DNA from: an uncultured Bacilli bacterium
Lineage (GTDB): Bacteria; Bacillota_I; Bacilli_A; RF39; UBA660
Length of the DNA: 64,000 nt
Direction of reading: 5' to 3'
Assembly: GCA_934162285.1 (NCBI GenBank)
Contig: CAKPHY010000003.1
Span: 9,245 to 73,244 of the forward strand
A program made the position numbers and the translations under genes. Every line of letters starts with the position of its first letter. The stretch's first letter is position 1. Positions 19,368 to 27,353 of the stretch are shown in pieces. A model generated the notes under the pieces. That model had not been told where the DNA came from, ran no database searches, and worked only from the letters and a program-made list of their open reading frames with translations.

Positions 19368-20238
19368 TGAAATAAAAGAGTTTTTAGATTATTTAGAATT
19401 TGAAAAAAAGTTTTCTTTATATACTGTTGATAATTATGATAAAGATATCACTGAATTTAAAGAATATTTAGTTATGAATAATATTAACAGCTTTAAAAAA
19501 GTTGATTATAGTTTAGTAAGAAAATATTTAGTTTTTTTGTATGAAAAAAAATATAAAAATACAACTATTTGTCGACATATAAGTAGTTTGAGAAGTTTTT
19601 ATAAATATTTGCTAGGTAATAAGTTAATAAATGAAAATCCTATGGAATTAATATCATTACCTAAAAAAGAACAAAGATTACCTAATTTTCTTTATTATAA
19701 TGATTTAGAAAAATTACTTGAAACACCTGATCAAGCAACTAGTATAGGTTTAAGAGATAAATTGATTTTTGAAATTCTTTATTCAACAGGAGTACGTGTA
19801 AGTGAACTTGTTAATATTAAAGTAAAAGATATTGATTTTGAAAATAAATCGATTCGCATTTTTGGTAAAGGTAAAAAAGAAAGAATTGTTTTTTTTGGTG
19901 ATCAGGCATTAAAACTAATAAATATATACTTAGACCAAAGAGGTTTAACTAATGAATATTTAATTTTAAATAATCGTGGTAATAAAATAACAACTAGAGG
20001 AGTTGATTTAATAATTCATAAAAATAGTTTAAAAAGTGGACTTAAAAATAAAATTACTCCACATACAATGCGTCATACATTTGCAACGCATATGTTAAAT
20101 GATGGTGCTAATTTGCTAACAGTTCAAGAATTACTTGGTCATGAAAATTTAAAAACAACTCAGGTATATACACATGTATCTAATGAACGTTTAAGAAATG
20201 TTTATTTAAATGCTCATCCTCGAGCTAGAAAGAAGTGA
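19360..20238 (+). CDS. XerC/XerD-type tyrosine recombinase
   Basis: A 292-residue site-specific recombinase of the length used for chromosome dimer resolution. The N-terminal SAM-like core-binding domain covers residues 1-90. The catalytic domain has all expected residues: Arg146 (TGVRVSEL), a Lys in the GKGKKER beta-hairpin (about 170), His235 and Arg238 (HTMRHTFATHML), His261 (LLGHENLKTT) and the nucleophile Tyr270 (QVYTHVS). It sits in a housekeeping operon with no flanking attachment-like repeats, which favours a Xer role over a mobile-element integrase. Whether it is the XerC or XerD ortholog cannot be decided from the sequence. Confidence 0.93.
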   Translation: MDDEIKEFLDYLEFEKKFSLYTVDNYDKDITEFKEYLVMNNINSFKKVDYSLVRKYLVFLYEKKYKNTTICRHISSLRSFYKYLLGNKLINENPMELISLPKKEQRLPNFLYYNDLEKLLETPDQATSIGLRDKLIFEILYSTGVRVSELVNIKVKDIDFENKSIRIFGKGKKERIVFFGDQALKLINIYLDQRGLTNEYLILNNRGNKITTRGVDLIIHKNSLKSGLKNKITPHTMRHTFATHMLNDGANLLTVQELLGHENLKTTQVYTHVSNERLRNVYLNAHPRARKK

Positions 20239-20242
20239 AAAT

Positions 20243-21322
20243 GTGAAGAAATTGTATTTTAAATATGGAAAAGGTAAGACTGCTGATCTTTGTCAGACAG
20301 CTTATAATTATCGTGAAGGTGGAGCTAAAGTTGTTGTTATGAATGCTTTTCATGATGAAGAAATTGAATCACATATAACAATAAATGGTAAGAAGATTTT
20401 GACTTTAAAACCTAATGGGTTTGTTAATGATAATTTGTTTGCTCAAGGGTTTGGGTTTAAAGAGCAAGGAGTAGATGCTGTTCTTGTTGATAATGCTCAT
20501 ATGCTTACTGAAAATCAAGTTGAACAACTTTTCTATTTATGTAAGATTTTTGATATTACTGTTATAGCTTATGGTAATCGTGCTAACGAGAATAATGAAG
20601 CTTATAAAGCGAGTATGCGTTTAATGGAACTTGCTAATGAAATTGAGCCGGTAGATGGTTTTCCTTCATTTGCGTATCGCTCTAATTTACAGTTCTACTA
20701 TGGAGCTATGAATTCTAGTAAAACAGCTAAACTTTTATATAAAGCTTTTGATCTTGAAAGACAAGGTTTGAAAGTAATTACAATTAAACCTAGGATTGAT
20801 CGATCAGTTGATCTAATTAAATCAAGAATAGGATTAGAAAGAAAAGCGGATATTGTTTTAAAAGTTGAAGATCGTCTTTATGGTGAAGGGGTTTATATGC
20901 TAAGAGATCATATAAATTATATTTTAGTTGATGAAGCTCAGTTTTTAAGTCGTGTTCAAATTGATGATTTAAAAAAAATTAATCATGATTTTAATATTCC
21001 TGTTGGTTGTTATGGCTTAAAATCTGATTTTTTAACTCATCATTTTGCTGGTAGTGGTCGTTTATTAGTTGTTGCTGATGAATTAAAGAAAATGCCTACT
21101 GTTTGTAATTGTAAAGATCGTACTGGGGCTTCATTTAATGCTAGAAAATATATAGGTGGTGGTTATATAGCTGAAGGACCTCAAGTGGCTGTTGATGATG
21201 GTAAACAAATTGAATACGTTTCTTTATGCGATAAGTGTTATTTAGAACATGTTTTAAACGTTCCAGTTAATGAACCAGTCAAAGTTTTAAAGTATTTGGT
21301 TAGTAAAAATATTATTAGATAA
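20243..21322 (+). CDS. tdk: Thymidine kinase with a duplicated, degenerate N-terminal TK-like domain
   Basis: The C-terminal half (about residues 165-359) is a type II thymidine kinase: P-loop FYYGAMNSSKTAKLL, Walker B ILVDEAQFL, the VGCYGLKSDF base-binding segment, and zinc Cys residues in TVCNC and SLCDKC. The N-terminal half repeats the same fold in weaker form: a P-loop-like KYGKGKTADL, then QTAYNYREGGAKVVVMN and AVLVDNAHML in the Walker B position (DN instead of DE). Normal thymidine kinases are about 190-220 residues; this is 359. The start is GTG 20243, five bases after the recombinase stop; an ATG at 20210 lies inside the recombinase gene and is less likely. Confidence 0.88.
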   Translation: MKKLYFKYGKGKTADLCQTAYNYREGGAKVVVMNAFHDEEIESHITINGKKILTLKPNGFVNDNLFAQGFGFKEQGVDAVLVDNAHMLTENQVEQLFYLCKIFDITVIAYGNRANENNEAYKASMRLMELANEIEPVDGFPSFAYRSNLQFYYGAMNSSKTAKLLYKAFDLERQGLKVITIKPRIDRSVDLIKSRIGLERKADIVLKVEDRLYGEGVYMLRDHINYILVDEAQFLSRVQIDDLKKINHDFNIPVGCYGLKSDFLTHHFAGSGRLLVVADELKKMPTVCNCKDRTGASFNARKYIGGGYIAEGPQVAVDDGKQIEYVSLCDKCYLEHVLNVPVNEPVKVLKYLVSKNIIR

Positions 21323-21335
21323 TATGGTAAAATTG

Positions 21336-21364
21336 TTGTCTAAGTTTTTTATAAATGTTATAAT
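21336..21364 (+). promoter_or_regulatory. Promoter of ppdK
   Basis: TTGTCT (21336-21341), 17-nt spacer, TATAAT (21359-21364), followed by AAAGGAGG about 20 bases downstream. Confidence 0.75.
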
Positions 21365-21388
21365 ATAATAGTTTAAAGGAGGAAATAT

Positions 21389-24016
21389 ATGGAAAAGAAA
21401 AAGTACGTTTACCTTTTTAGTGAAGGTGATGCTACAATGAGAAACCTTCTTGGTGGTAAGGGTGCTAATCTTGCTGAGATGACAAGATTAGGTATGCCTG
21501 TACCTCAAGGTTTCACTATTACAACTGAAGCATGTACTAAATATTATGAAGATGGAAAACAAATTAATGATGAAATCCAAGCTGAAATATTTGAATACAT
21601 TGCTAAAATGGAAGAAATCACTGGTAAAAAATTTGGTGATAAAGAAAACCCATTGTTGGTTTCTGTAAGATCTGGTGCAAGAGCTTCTATGCCAGGTATG
21701 ATGGATACTATTCTTAACTTAGGTTTAAACGAAGAAGTTGTTGAAACATTAGCTAAGAAAAGTGGAAATCCTCGTTGGGCATGGGATTGCTATCGTCGTT
21801 TTATTCAAATGTATTCAGATGTTGTTATGGAAGTTGGTAAAAAATACTTTGAACAACTAATCGATAAGATGAAAGAAGAAAAGGGCGTTAAATTAGATGT
21901 AGAATTAACTGCTGAAGATTTAAAGGAACTTGCTAATGAGTTTAAAGCTGAATATAAATCTAAAATTGGTGAAGATTTCCCAACTGATCCAACAGAACAA
22001 TTAATGGGTGCAATAAAAGCTGTATTCCGTTCTTGGGATAATCCACGTGCCAATGTTTATCGTCGTGATAACGATATTCCATATTCATGGGGAACTGCTG
22101 TAAATGTTCAAATGATGGCATTTGGTAACATGGGTGAAACTAGTGGTACTGGAGTTGCCTTTACACGTGATCCAGCAACTGGTGAAAAACACTTAATGGG
22201 TGAATTCTTAATGAATGCTCAAGGTGAAGATGTTGTAGCTGGTGTTAGAACACCACAACCAATTTCTCATTTAGCTGACGTAATGCCAGAAGTTTATGAA
22301 CAATTCTGTGAAATTTGTAAGACTTTAGAAAATCATTATCATGATATGCAAGATATGGAGTTTACTATTGAAGATAGAAAACTTTACATGTTACAAACAA
22401 GAAATGGTAAAAGAACAGCTAAGGCTGCTTTAAAAATTGCTTGTGATCTTGTAGATGAAGGTATGATTACTGATAAAGAAGCTGTAATGATGATCGATCC
22501 ACGTAACTTGGATACATTATTACATCCTCAATTTGATACAGCTGCTTTAAAGAAAGCAACTCCACTTGCTAAAGCATTAGCTGCATCTCCAGGAGCTGCT
22601 TGTGGTAAAGTTGTATTTACTGCTGAAGATGCTAAGGAATGGGCTGCTCGTAAAGAGAAAGTAGTTTTAGTAAGATTAGAAACTTCTCCAGAAGATATCG
22701 AAGGTATGAAAGCCGCTCAAGGAATTTTAACTGTTCGTGGTGGTATGACTAGCCATGCTGCTGTTGTAGCTCGTGGTATGGGTACTTGCTGTGTATCAGG
22801 ATGTTCTGAAATCGTAATGGATGAAGAAGGTAAGAAATTTACTTTAGCTGGTAAAACATTTGTTGAAGGATCAGAAATTTCAATTGATGGTTCAACAGGT
22901 TGCGTTTATGAAGGAATTATTCCAACAGTAGATGCTACAATTACTGGTGAATTTGGTCGTATTATGGAATGGGCTGATAAGTATCGTGTACTTAAAGTTC
23001 GTACTAATGCAGATACTCCAAAAGATGCACTTAAAGCTCGTGAATTAGGTGCTGAAGGTATTGGTCTATGCCGTACAGAACACATGTTCTTTGCTGAAGA
23101 TAGAATTGCTGCTATTAGAGAAATGATTTGCTCTGATACTGTAGAAGAAAGAGAAGCAGCATTAGCTAAGATTGAACCAATGCAGCAAGGTGATTTCGAA
23201 AAATTATATGAAGCTATGGATGGTTATGGTGTAACAATTCGTTACTTGGATCCACCACTTCATGAATTTGTTCCAACTGAAGAAAAAGATATTGAAGCCT
23301 TAGCTAAAACTCAAGGCAAAACAGTTGCTGAAATAAAAGCAATTATTGCTTCACTTCATGAATTCAACCCAATGATGGGACACAGAGGTTGCCGTTTAGC
23401 AGTAACATTCCCAGAAATTGCAAGAATGCAAACAAGAGCAGTTATTAAAGCTGCAATTAACGTTTCAAAACGTAAAGGAACTAATATCGTTCCAGAAATC
23501 ATGATTCCATTAGTAGGAGAAGTTAAAGAACTTAAATATGTAAAAGATGTTGTATGTGAAACTGCAGATCAAGTTATTAAAGAAGCTAACTTCCCACTTG
23601 AATATCATGTTGGAACTATGATTGAAATTCCAAGAGCTGCATTAACAGCAGATGATATAGCTAAAGAAGCTGAATTCTTCTCATTCGGAACAAATGATTT
23701 AACACAAATGACATTTGGTTTCTCAAGAGACGATGCTGGTAAATTCTTAGGTGCTTACTATGATAAGAAGATCTACGAAAATGATCCATTTGCAAAATTA
23801 GATCAAGTTGGAGTAGGTAAATTAGTAAAAATGGCTGTTGAATTAGGTAGACAAACAAGACCTGATATTAAATTAGGTATTTGTGGTGAACATGGTGGCG
23901 ATCCATCAACTGTAGAGTTCTGCCATAGAGTAGGTTTAACTTACGTTTCTTGTAGTCCATTTAGAGTACCTATTGCTCGTTTAGCTGCTGCACAAGCTGC
24001 AATTAAAAACGCATAA
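21389..24016 (+). CDS. ppdK: Pyruvate, phosphate dikinase
   Basis: PPDK interconverts pyruvate + ATP + Pi with PEP + AMP + PPi; in anaerobes it often runs in the glycolytic direction. At 875 residues it has all domains: an N-terminal ATP-grasp nucleotide domain (about 1-340, with GGKGANLAEM and the MPGMMDTILNLG segment), the swivelling phosphohistidine domain with GGMTSHAAVVARGMG (catalytic His456), and the C-terminal PEP/pyruvate TIM barrel (GLCRTEHMFF, GTNDLTQMTFG, GICGEHGGDP). Codon choice is richer in C-ending codons than in its neighbours, as expected for a highly expressed gene. It is monocistronic, with a strong AAAGGAGG ribosome-binding site and a terminator. Confidence 0.98.
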   Translation: MEKKKYVYLFSEGDATMRNLLGGKGANLAEMTRLGMPVPQGFTITTEACTKYYEDGKQINDEIQAEIFEYIAKMEEITGKKFGDKENPLLVSVRSGARASMPGMMDTILNLGLNEEVVETLAKKSGNPRWAWDCYRRFIQMYSDVVMEVGKKYFEQLIDKMKEEKGVKLDVELTAEDLKELANEFKAEYKSKIGEDFPTDPTEQLMGAIKAVFRSWDNPRANVYRRDNDIPYSWGTAVNVQMMAFGNMGETSGTGVAFTRDPATGEKHLMGEFLMNAQGEDVVAGVRTPQPISHLADVMPEVYEQFCEICKTLENHYHDMQDMEFTIEDRKLYMLQTRNGKRTAKAALKIACDLVDEGMITDKEAVMMIDPRNLDTLLHPQFDTAALKKATPLAKALAASPGAACGKVVFTAEDAKEWAARKEKVVLVRLETSPEDIEGMKAAQGILTVRGGMTSHAAVVARGMGTCCVSGCSEIVMDEEGKKFTLAGKTFVEGSEISIDGSTGCVYEGIIPTVDATITGEFGRIMEWADKYRVLKVRTNADTPKDALKARELGAEGIGLCRTEHMFFAEDRIAAIREMICSDTVEEREAALAKIEPMQQGDFEKLYEAMDGYGVTIRYLDPPLHEFVPTEEKDIEALAKTQGKTVAEIKAIIASLHEFNPMMGHRGCRLAVTFPEIARMQTRAVIKAAINVSKRKGTNIVPEIMIPLVGEVKELKYVKDVVCETADQVIKEANFPLEYHVGTMIEIPRAALTADDIAKEAEFFSFGTNDLTQMTFGFSRDDAGKFLGAYYDKKIYENDPFAKLDQVGVGKLVKMAVELGRQTRPDIKLGICGEHGGDPSTVEFCHRVGLTYVSCSPFRVPIARLAAAQAAIKNA

Positions 24017-24041
24017 TTATACTTTAAATTGAAAATGAATT

Positions 24042-24069
24042 AAAGATTGGAATTATATTTCAATCTTTT
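24042..24069 (+). terminator. Intrinsic terminator after ppdK
   Basis: AAAGATTG pairs with CAATCTTT (8 bp, extendable) around an AT-rich loop, ending in a T run. Confidence 0.85.
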
Positions 24070-24126
24070 TCATATGATAAAAATGATTTAAGAGTTATTA
24101 ATTGAAACAATATTAAAAAAAATAAC

Positions 24127-24155
24127 TTGTCAAAAAGAAGAAAGTATGATATATT
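24127..24155 (+). promoter_or_regulatory. Promoter of the structured-leader HTH-like gene
   Basis: TTGTCA (24127-24132), 17-nt spacer, TATATT (24150-24155) with an upstream TGA extension. It implies a 5' leader of about 140 nt, far longer than is usual in this window. Confidence 0.75.
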
Positions 24156-24159
24156 TTAT

Positions 24160-24290
24160 AACGAGTTAAGAAATTAACTCATGATTTAAATATTTTATAT
24201 GGAAAAAGTCCTATAAATAATTGTAAGAAATGAAATCTTATGATTTATGTGCACACTTAAATTATTGTGTGAAAAGAAATTGTTGATTAT
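24160..24290 (+). promoter_or_regulatory. Structured 5' leader of unknown class
   Basis: The leader contains a perfect hairpin GAGTTAA-GAAA-TTAACTC (24163-24180) with a GNRA tetraloop and a second hairpin CACAC...GTGTG (24252-24271) close to the AGGAGG ribosome-binding site at 24292. No known riboswitch core was recognised and there is no T run before the gene, so any control would act on translation or RNA stability. Confidence 0.45.
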
Positions 24291-24302
24291 AGGAGGTTTC
24301 AT

Positions 24303-24671
24303 ATGAAAGAAAGTTGTAAAGACTATTTAAATCATAATAAATCAAAGAATTTTAATGAAACTCTTTTCAACTTCATAGATGAAAAGGGAATTAAAGATTC
24401 TGAGGTTTATAAAAAAGTAGATATAGATAGAAAGTTATTTTCTAAAATCAGGTGTAATGACAACTATGTTCCTAGAAAGAATGTAATTATCAAATTATGT
24501 TTTTCTTTAAGTTTAAATAAGAACGATTTTAATAAATTATTAAATAGTGCTGGTTATTCTTTAAGTAATAGTATATTTGATTTAGTTATTACATACTGCT
24601 TAGATAATAGTATTTATGATATTAATATCGTGAATGATTATCTCTATACTTACTCAAATGCTGTTTTATAA
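24303..24671 (+). CDS. Small XRE/HTH-like protein of a widespread Firmicutes family
   Basis: A 122-residue protein with the pattern FNETLFNFIDEKGIKDSEVYKKVDIDRKLFSKIR followed by PRKNVIIKLCFSLSLNKNDFNKLLNSAGYSLS, which reads as a lambda-repressor-like helix-turn-helix. I recall this module in Firmicutes both alone and as a C-terminal extension of larger proteins; its function is not established. The Cys-rich first 15 residues are variable. It has its own promoter, a long structured leader and two consecutive terminators, and lies at the start of the accessory region. Transcriptional regulator or toxin-antitoxin-like adaptor are possible roles, but neither is shown. Confidence 0.7.
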   Translation: MKESCKDYLNHNKSKNFNETLFNFIDEKGIKDSEVYKKVDIDRKLFSKIRCNDNYVPRKNVIIKLCFSLSLNKNDFNKLLNSAGYSLSNSIFDLVITYCLDNSIYDINIVNDYLYTYSNAVL

Positions 24672-24706
24672 CAGTATTTTTTTTGTCGCTTTTTTCGCGA
24701 CCTTTT
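24658..24706 (+). terminator. Two tandem intrinsic terminators
   Basis: The first hairpin (24658-24677, 8 bp with one G-U) ends in eight T; immediately after it GTCGC (24685-24689) pairs with GCGAC (24697-24701) and is followed by five T. Confidence 0.85.
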
Positions 24707-24756
24707 TAAGTTTTAAATATTGTAGAATTTAATCAGTCAAAGGGAGAGTGGATAAA

Positions 24757-25257
24757 ATGAAAACTAATATATCAGCATTAATGAATTTAATATCAGAAGA
24801 GGAAAGAATTTTAAATAGTAAAATTTGCACAATAAATGACTATGCAATTAATACATCAGTTGAAGAACTTGATGGTAGAATTAATGTCATTGAAGATAAC
24901 AAAGAAACGTTTGATTTAGACCTTAAAGAAATTGAAAAAAGTATTAATGAATTATCAAAATTAAAAGCAACTTTATATGAAAAAAACAATAAGTTTAAAT
25001 TGAATGATGGAAGAAGTATTCAACAAGCAATCGTAGATAATGCTAATTTAAGAAAATTAAAAGCAACATATGAACAATTATTGCAATTAAAAAACTCTAA
25101 AATGCGAGTTACAGAAGTAAATAATTCTTATTTTGAATGTAAGACTATTAATTTTGATTCTAAATGCTTTAGAAAAAAACTTGAAGAAATTAATAATCAA
25201 ATACAAGCAACAGATTTTGAAATATCTAAATTAAACTCTGTTTATTTTATATATTAA
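24757..25257 (+). CDS. DIP1984-like family protein (coiled-coil)
   Basis: A 166-residue, strongly charged, mostly helical protein. The central LNDGRSIQQAIVDNANLRKLKATYEQLLQLKN segment and the closing LEEINNQIQATDFEISKLN correspond to the signature of the DIP1984 family (a DGR-x-L/I-x-x-A motif between two long helices), whose function is unknown. GGGAGAG (24742-24748) sets the start at ATG 24757. The gene follows the HTH-like gene behind tandem terminators and is closed by its own terminator. Family assignment is from memory of the pattern. Confidence 0.65.
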   Translation: MKTNISALMNLISEEERILNSKICTINDYAINTSVEELDGRINVIEDNKETFDLDLKEIEKSINELSKLKATLYEKNNKFKLNDGRSIQQAIVDNANLRKLKATYEQLLQLKNSKMRVTEVNNSYFECKTINFDSKCFRKKLEEINNQIQATDFEISKLNSVYFIY

Positions 25258-25331
25258 TAATTATATTTATTTACAAATTATTTAATTATTAAAGGAATTT
25301 ACTAGAATTTGTTTGGATAATAAAAAAATAG

Positions 25332-25373
25332 CCAACTAATTATTATATTTAAATAATAATAGTTGGTTTTTTA
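25332..25373 (+). terminator. Intrinsic terminator after the DIP1984-like gene
   Basis: CCAACTA pairs with TAGTTGG, extended by an AT-rich inner stem, followed by six T. Confidence 0.8.
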
Positions 25374-25411
25374 TTAACCAAAAAACATTTTTAACAATTT
25401 AAAATACTTAA

Positions 25412-25945
25412 AATAGTATCAATTACAATGCTGATTTTATTTATACCAATGATGATTTAAGTAAAACCAAAACAATTAAAAATGTTGATATCGTTCAAAG
25501 TAGAAATGAACTTAAAGAAACAATCAATAGTATGCTTTCAATGATGCGTAAGATGATTATAATAATTATTTTTTTTGCTGTTTTACTTGGAGTCGTTATT
25601 ATTTATAATACGAGTATTTTATCTTATGGCGAAAAAGAATATCAATTCGCGACTTTAAAAGTATTAGGTTTTAATAATAAACGTATTCAAAAAATATTTT
25701 CTTTACAAAATAGTTGGATATGTTTAGCATCTATTATCATTGGTTTACCAGTTGGTTATAGTTTAACTTCTTACTTATTTAAAGCTTGTTTGGATGAAAA
25801 TTATGACTTTGGTGTTCATATTCAATCATGGACTTATATTGTTGCTGCGGTTGGCACATATTTGGTTTCCTATCTTGTATCTAAACAGTTATCTAAAAAA
25901 ATTCAAACTATTGATATGGTAAGTAGTTTAAAAGCTAACGAATAA
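25412..25945 (+). pseudogene. Truncated FtsX-type ABC transporter permease (C-terminal remnant)
   Basis: The frame opens right after a stop at 25409-25411 and can be read for about 177 residues. It contains a short extracytoplasmic end (DLSKTKTIKNVDIVQSRNELKETINSMLSMMRKM) and the last three transmembrane segments of an FtsX/MacB-type permease, including the family-typical SYGEKEYQFATLKVLGFNNKRIQKIF loop and a DMVSSLKANE end. The only good ATG (25532) is inside the domain and has no ribosome-binding site, and neither the N-terminal half nor a partner ATPase is present. It is best read as a deletion remnant. A functional half-permease is unlikely. Confidence 0.8.
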
Positions 25946-25978
25946 ATTATTAAATGTAAACATATAAAGTGTTTCAGA

Positions 25979-26012
25979 CTATTAACAAAGTAAAAATTGT
26001 TAATAGTTTTTT
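25979..26012 (+). terminator. Intrinsic terminator after the permease remnant
   Basis: An 8-bp stem CTATTAAC/GTTAATAG with a 12-nt loop and six T; probably the original terminator of the decayed permease gene. Confidence 0.7.
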
Positions 26013-26156
26013 ATTTTGAAGAAAATGAATTGAATTGCTTATTTGCTAACAATCAAGAATGATCCTAAATAAGGATCGTTTTTGGGTTTAAAATTTACTT
26101 TTTTAGATCAACGAAAATGAGAAAATATTGCATTAACTTTCTGTAAAATACACTGA

Positions 26157-26175
26157 ATATATATATATATATATA
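26157..26175. repeat. AT dinucleotide tract
   Basis: About nine uninterrupted AT units lie 135 bases upstream of the TasA-like operon; such tracts can vary in length by slippage. Confidence 0.8.
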
Positions 26176-26310
26176 ATGGTATTAAAGTAGGTAAAATTCA
26201 CAAAATAAACGTAATAAGAACGTTACAAGATCAATAGTAGTGAATGGTTTTCAGTTAATATAGGGATATTGGCTTTTTTAATGATGTTTAATTTTAAAAG
26301 GAGGTAAAAA

Positions 26311-26871
26311 ATGGCAACCCAAAATAAACAATCTTTGTTTAGATTTGATGTTTTAATGTTAACTATGTTAATTGCTATTTTTTGTTCTCCTAAAAGTAAT
26401 AGTAGTTATAACGATGTTAAAAAAGGAACAGGCGTTTTTAATACAGCTGAATACCAAATTAAATTAAATAATAGTACTAGTTTATCCCAGGTTATTAATT
26501 TAGAAGATACAATAACATCTAATAATTATTCAAATCAATATGTTGCACCAGGTAGTACAGGTGATATAAAACTAGTTTTAGATTTCTCTAATGTAGATGT
26601 TTCTACTAATTATACAATAAATCTAGGCACTTATGATTTACCAGCAAATTTAAAATTATATTCTGATTCTACTTATACTACAGAATTTTCATCAATAAGT
26701 GGATCTTTTCTTATAAATTCAACACCAATCCATACTTATCATATTTATTGGAAGTGGATCTATGCAATTGATGACGTGAGTAATGCTAATGATAATTTAT
26801 ATATGAATCATAGTTTATCAGTTTTATTAAATATTAGCACTACACAAAGATTTGAAGGTGGTAGTAAATGA
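26311..26871 (+). CDS. TasA/camelysin-like secreted protein, first gene of operon
   Basis: A 186-residue protein with an N-terminal hydrophobic segment (about residues 13-25) followed by SSYNDVKKGTGVFNTAEYQIKLN. The aromatic-rich step after the signal and the [ST]-G-x-F-x-[TA]-[AG] stretch resemble the start of mature TasA-type proteins that use SipW-class signal peptides. The rest is Asn/Ser/Thr-rich and predicted beta, with VINLEDTITSNNYSNQYVAPGSTGDIKL resembling the TasA 'low-pressure' strand pattern, and no C-terminal anchor. GGAGGTAAAAA precedes the ATG. It overlaps the next gene by the ATGA quartet. A fibre or matrix subunit is the inference; a dedicated SipW peptidase is not in the window. 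Confidence 0.65.
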   Translation: MATQNKQSLFRFDVLMLTMLIAIFCSPKSNSSYNDVKKGTGVFNTAEYQIKLNNSTSLSQVINLEDTITSNNYSNQYVAPGSTGDIKLVLDFSNVDVSTNYTINLGTYDLPANLKLYSDSTYTTEFSSISGSFLINSTPIHTYHIYWKWIYAIDDVSNANDNLYMNHSLSVLLNISTTQRFEGGSK

Positions 26872-27341
26872 AAAGAAGAATATTGTTATTAATACTAGCA
26901 ACATTATTTCTTATTTTTATTAGTGTCAGAGAAACATATTCTGAGTATAAAAAAGATATGGATGTAAAAATAAATTCTACAGCAGCAGATTTTATATGTG
27001 ATGCCGAAATCGATAATCCAGGTACTTATATTTCAAATGAAGGCTGGGCATATTTCAAAGTAATAATTAAAAATTATGATGAAGAAGATAATATAACTAA
27101 AGTTCCAGTCCAATATAATTTAAGCATTTCAAACCAGTTAGATTCAAAAGCACTTTATAGATACTTAGATGCCTCAGGAAATTCAAATAATTTTGTAGAT
27201 ACATTTACAACTAGAAACTATACATTTTCAACCGAATCTAAACAAAGTCAAGTCATTAATGTTGAAGTAAGAACTGATTCTATGACCAGTGAAAATGTAG
27301 ATTTTAAAGTTGATTTAAATTGCTATCAAATATCAAAATAG
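26868..27341 (+). CDS. TasA-like secreted protein, second gene of operon
   Basis: A 157-residue protein with a signal-anchor (MKRRILLLILATLFLIFISV) followed by RETYSEYKKDMDVKINSTAADFICDAEID, the same Y-x3-K-...-A-x-[DE] arrangement as its two neighbours. The remainder is beta-rich (WAYFKVIIKNYDEEDNITKVPVQYNLSIS), consistent with a small immunoglobulin-like or TasA-like subunit; two Cys (about 43 and 153) could form one disulfide. It is translationally coupled to the gene before (ATGA overlap) and lies 12 bases before the next. A minor subunit or assembly partner of a fibre is plausible; no enzyme motif is seen. Confidence 0.6.
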   Translation: MKRRILLLILATLFLIFISVRETYSEYKKDMDVKINSTAADFICDAEIDNPGTYISNEGWAYFKVIIKNYDEEDNITKVPVQYNLSISNQLDSKALYRYLDASGNSNNFVDTFTTRNYTFSTESKQSQVINVEVRTDSMTSENVDFKVDLNCYQISK

Positions 27342-27353
27342 GAGGGATTAAGA

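Larger units (their letters stand above)
25946..26310. other. 365-base gene-free stretch before the TasA-like operon
   Basis: It holds a hairpin with T run at 25979-26012 (CTATTAAC with GTTAATAG), a smaller hairpin at 26060-26083 (GATCCT with AGGATC, then five T), a short AT dinucleotide tract at 26157-26175, and the AGGAGG of the next gene near 26300. No convincing -35/-10 pair for the downstream operon and no reading frame of note were found. Confidence 0.6.

Noticed and set aside
19360..20238. Tyrosine recombinase as a mobile-element integrase
   Set aside because: No attachment-site repeats, no excisionase or cargo genes; the operon with housekeeping genes and typical Xer length favour chromosome dimer resolution.
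20210..20242. ATG at 20210 as the thymidine kinase start
   Set aside because: It would add 11 residues encoded inside the recombinase gene and has no ribosome-binding site; GTG 20243 fits better.
26157..26175. AT dinucleotide tract as a phase-variation switch
   Set aside because: It is outside any reading frame and not between recognised -35 and -10 boxes, and the tract is short; kept only as a repeat.
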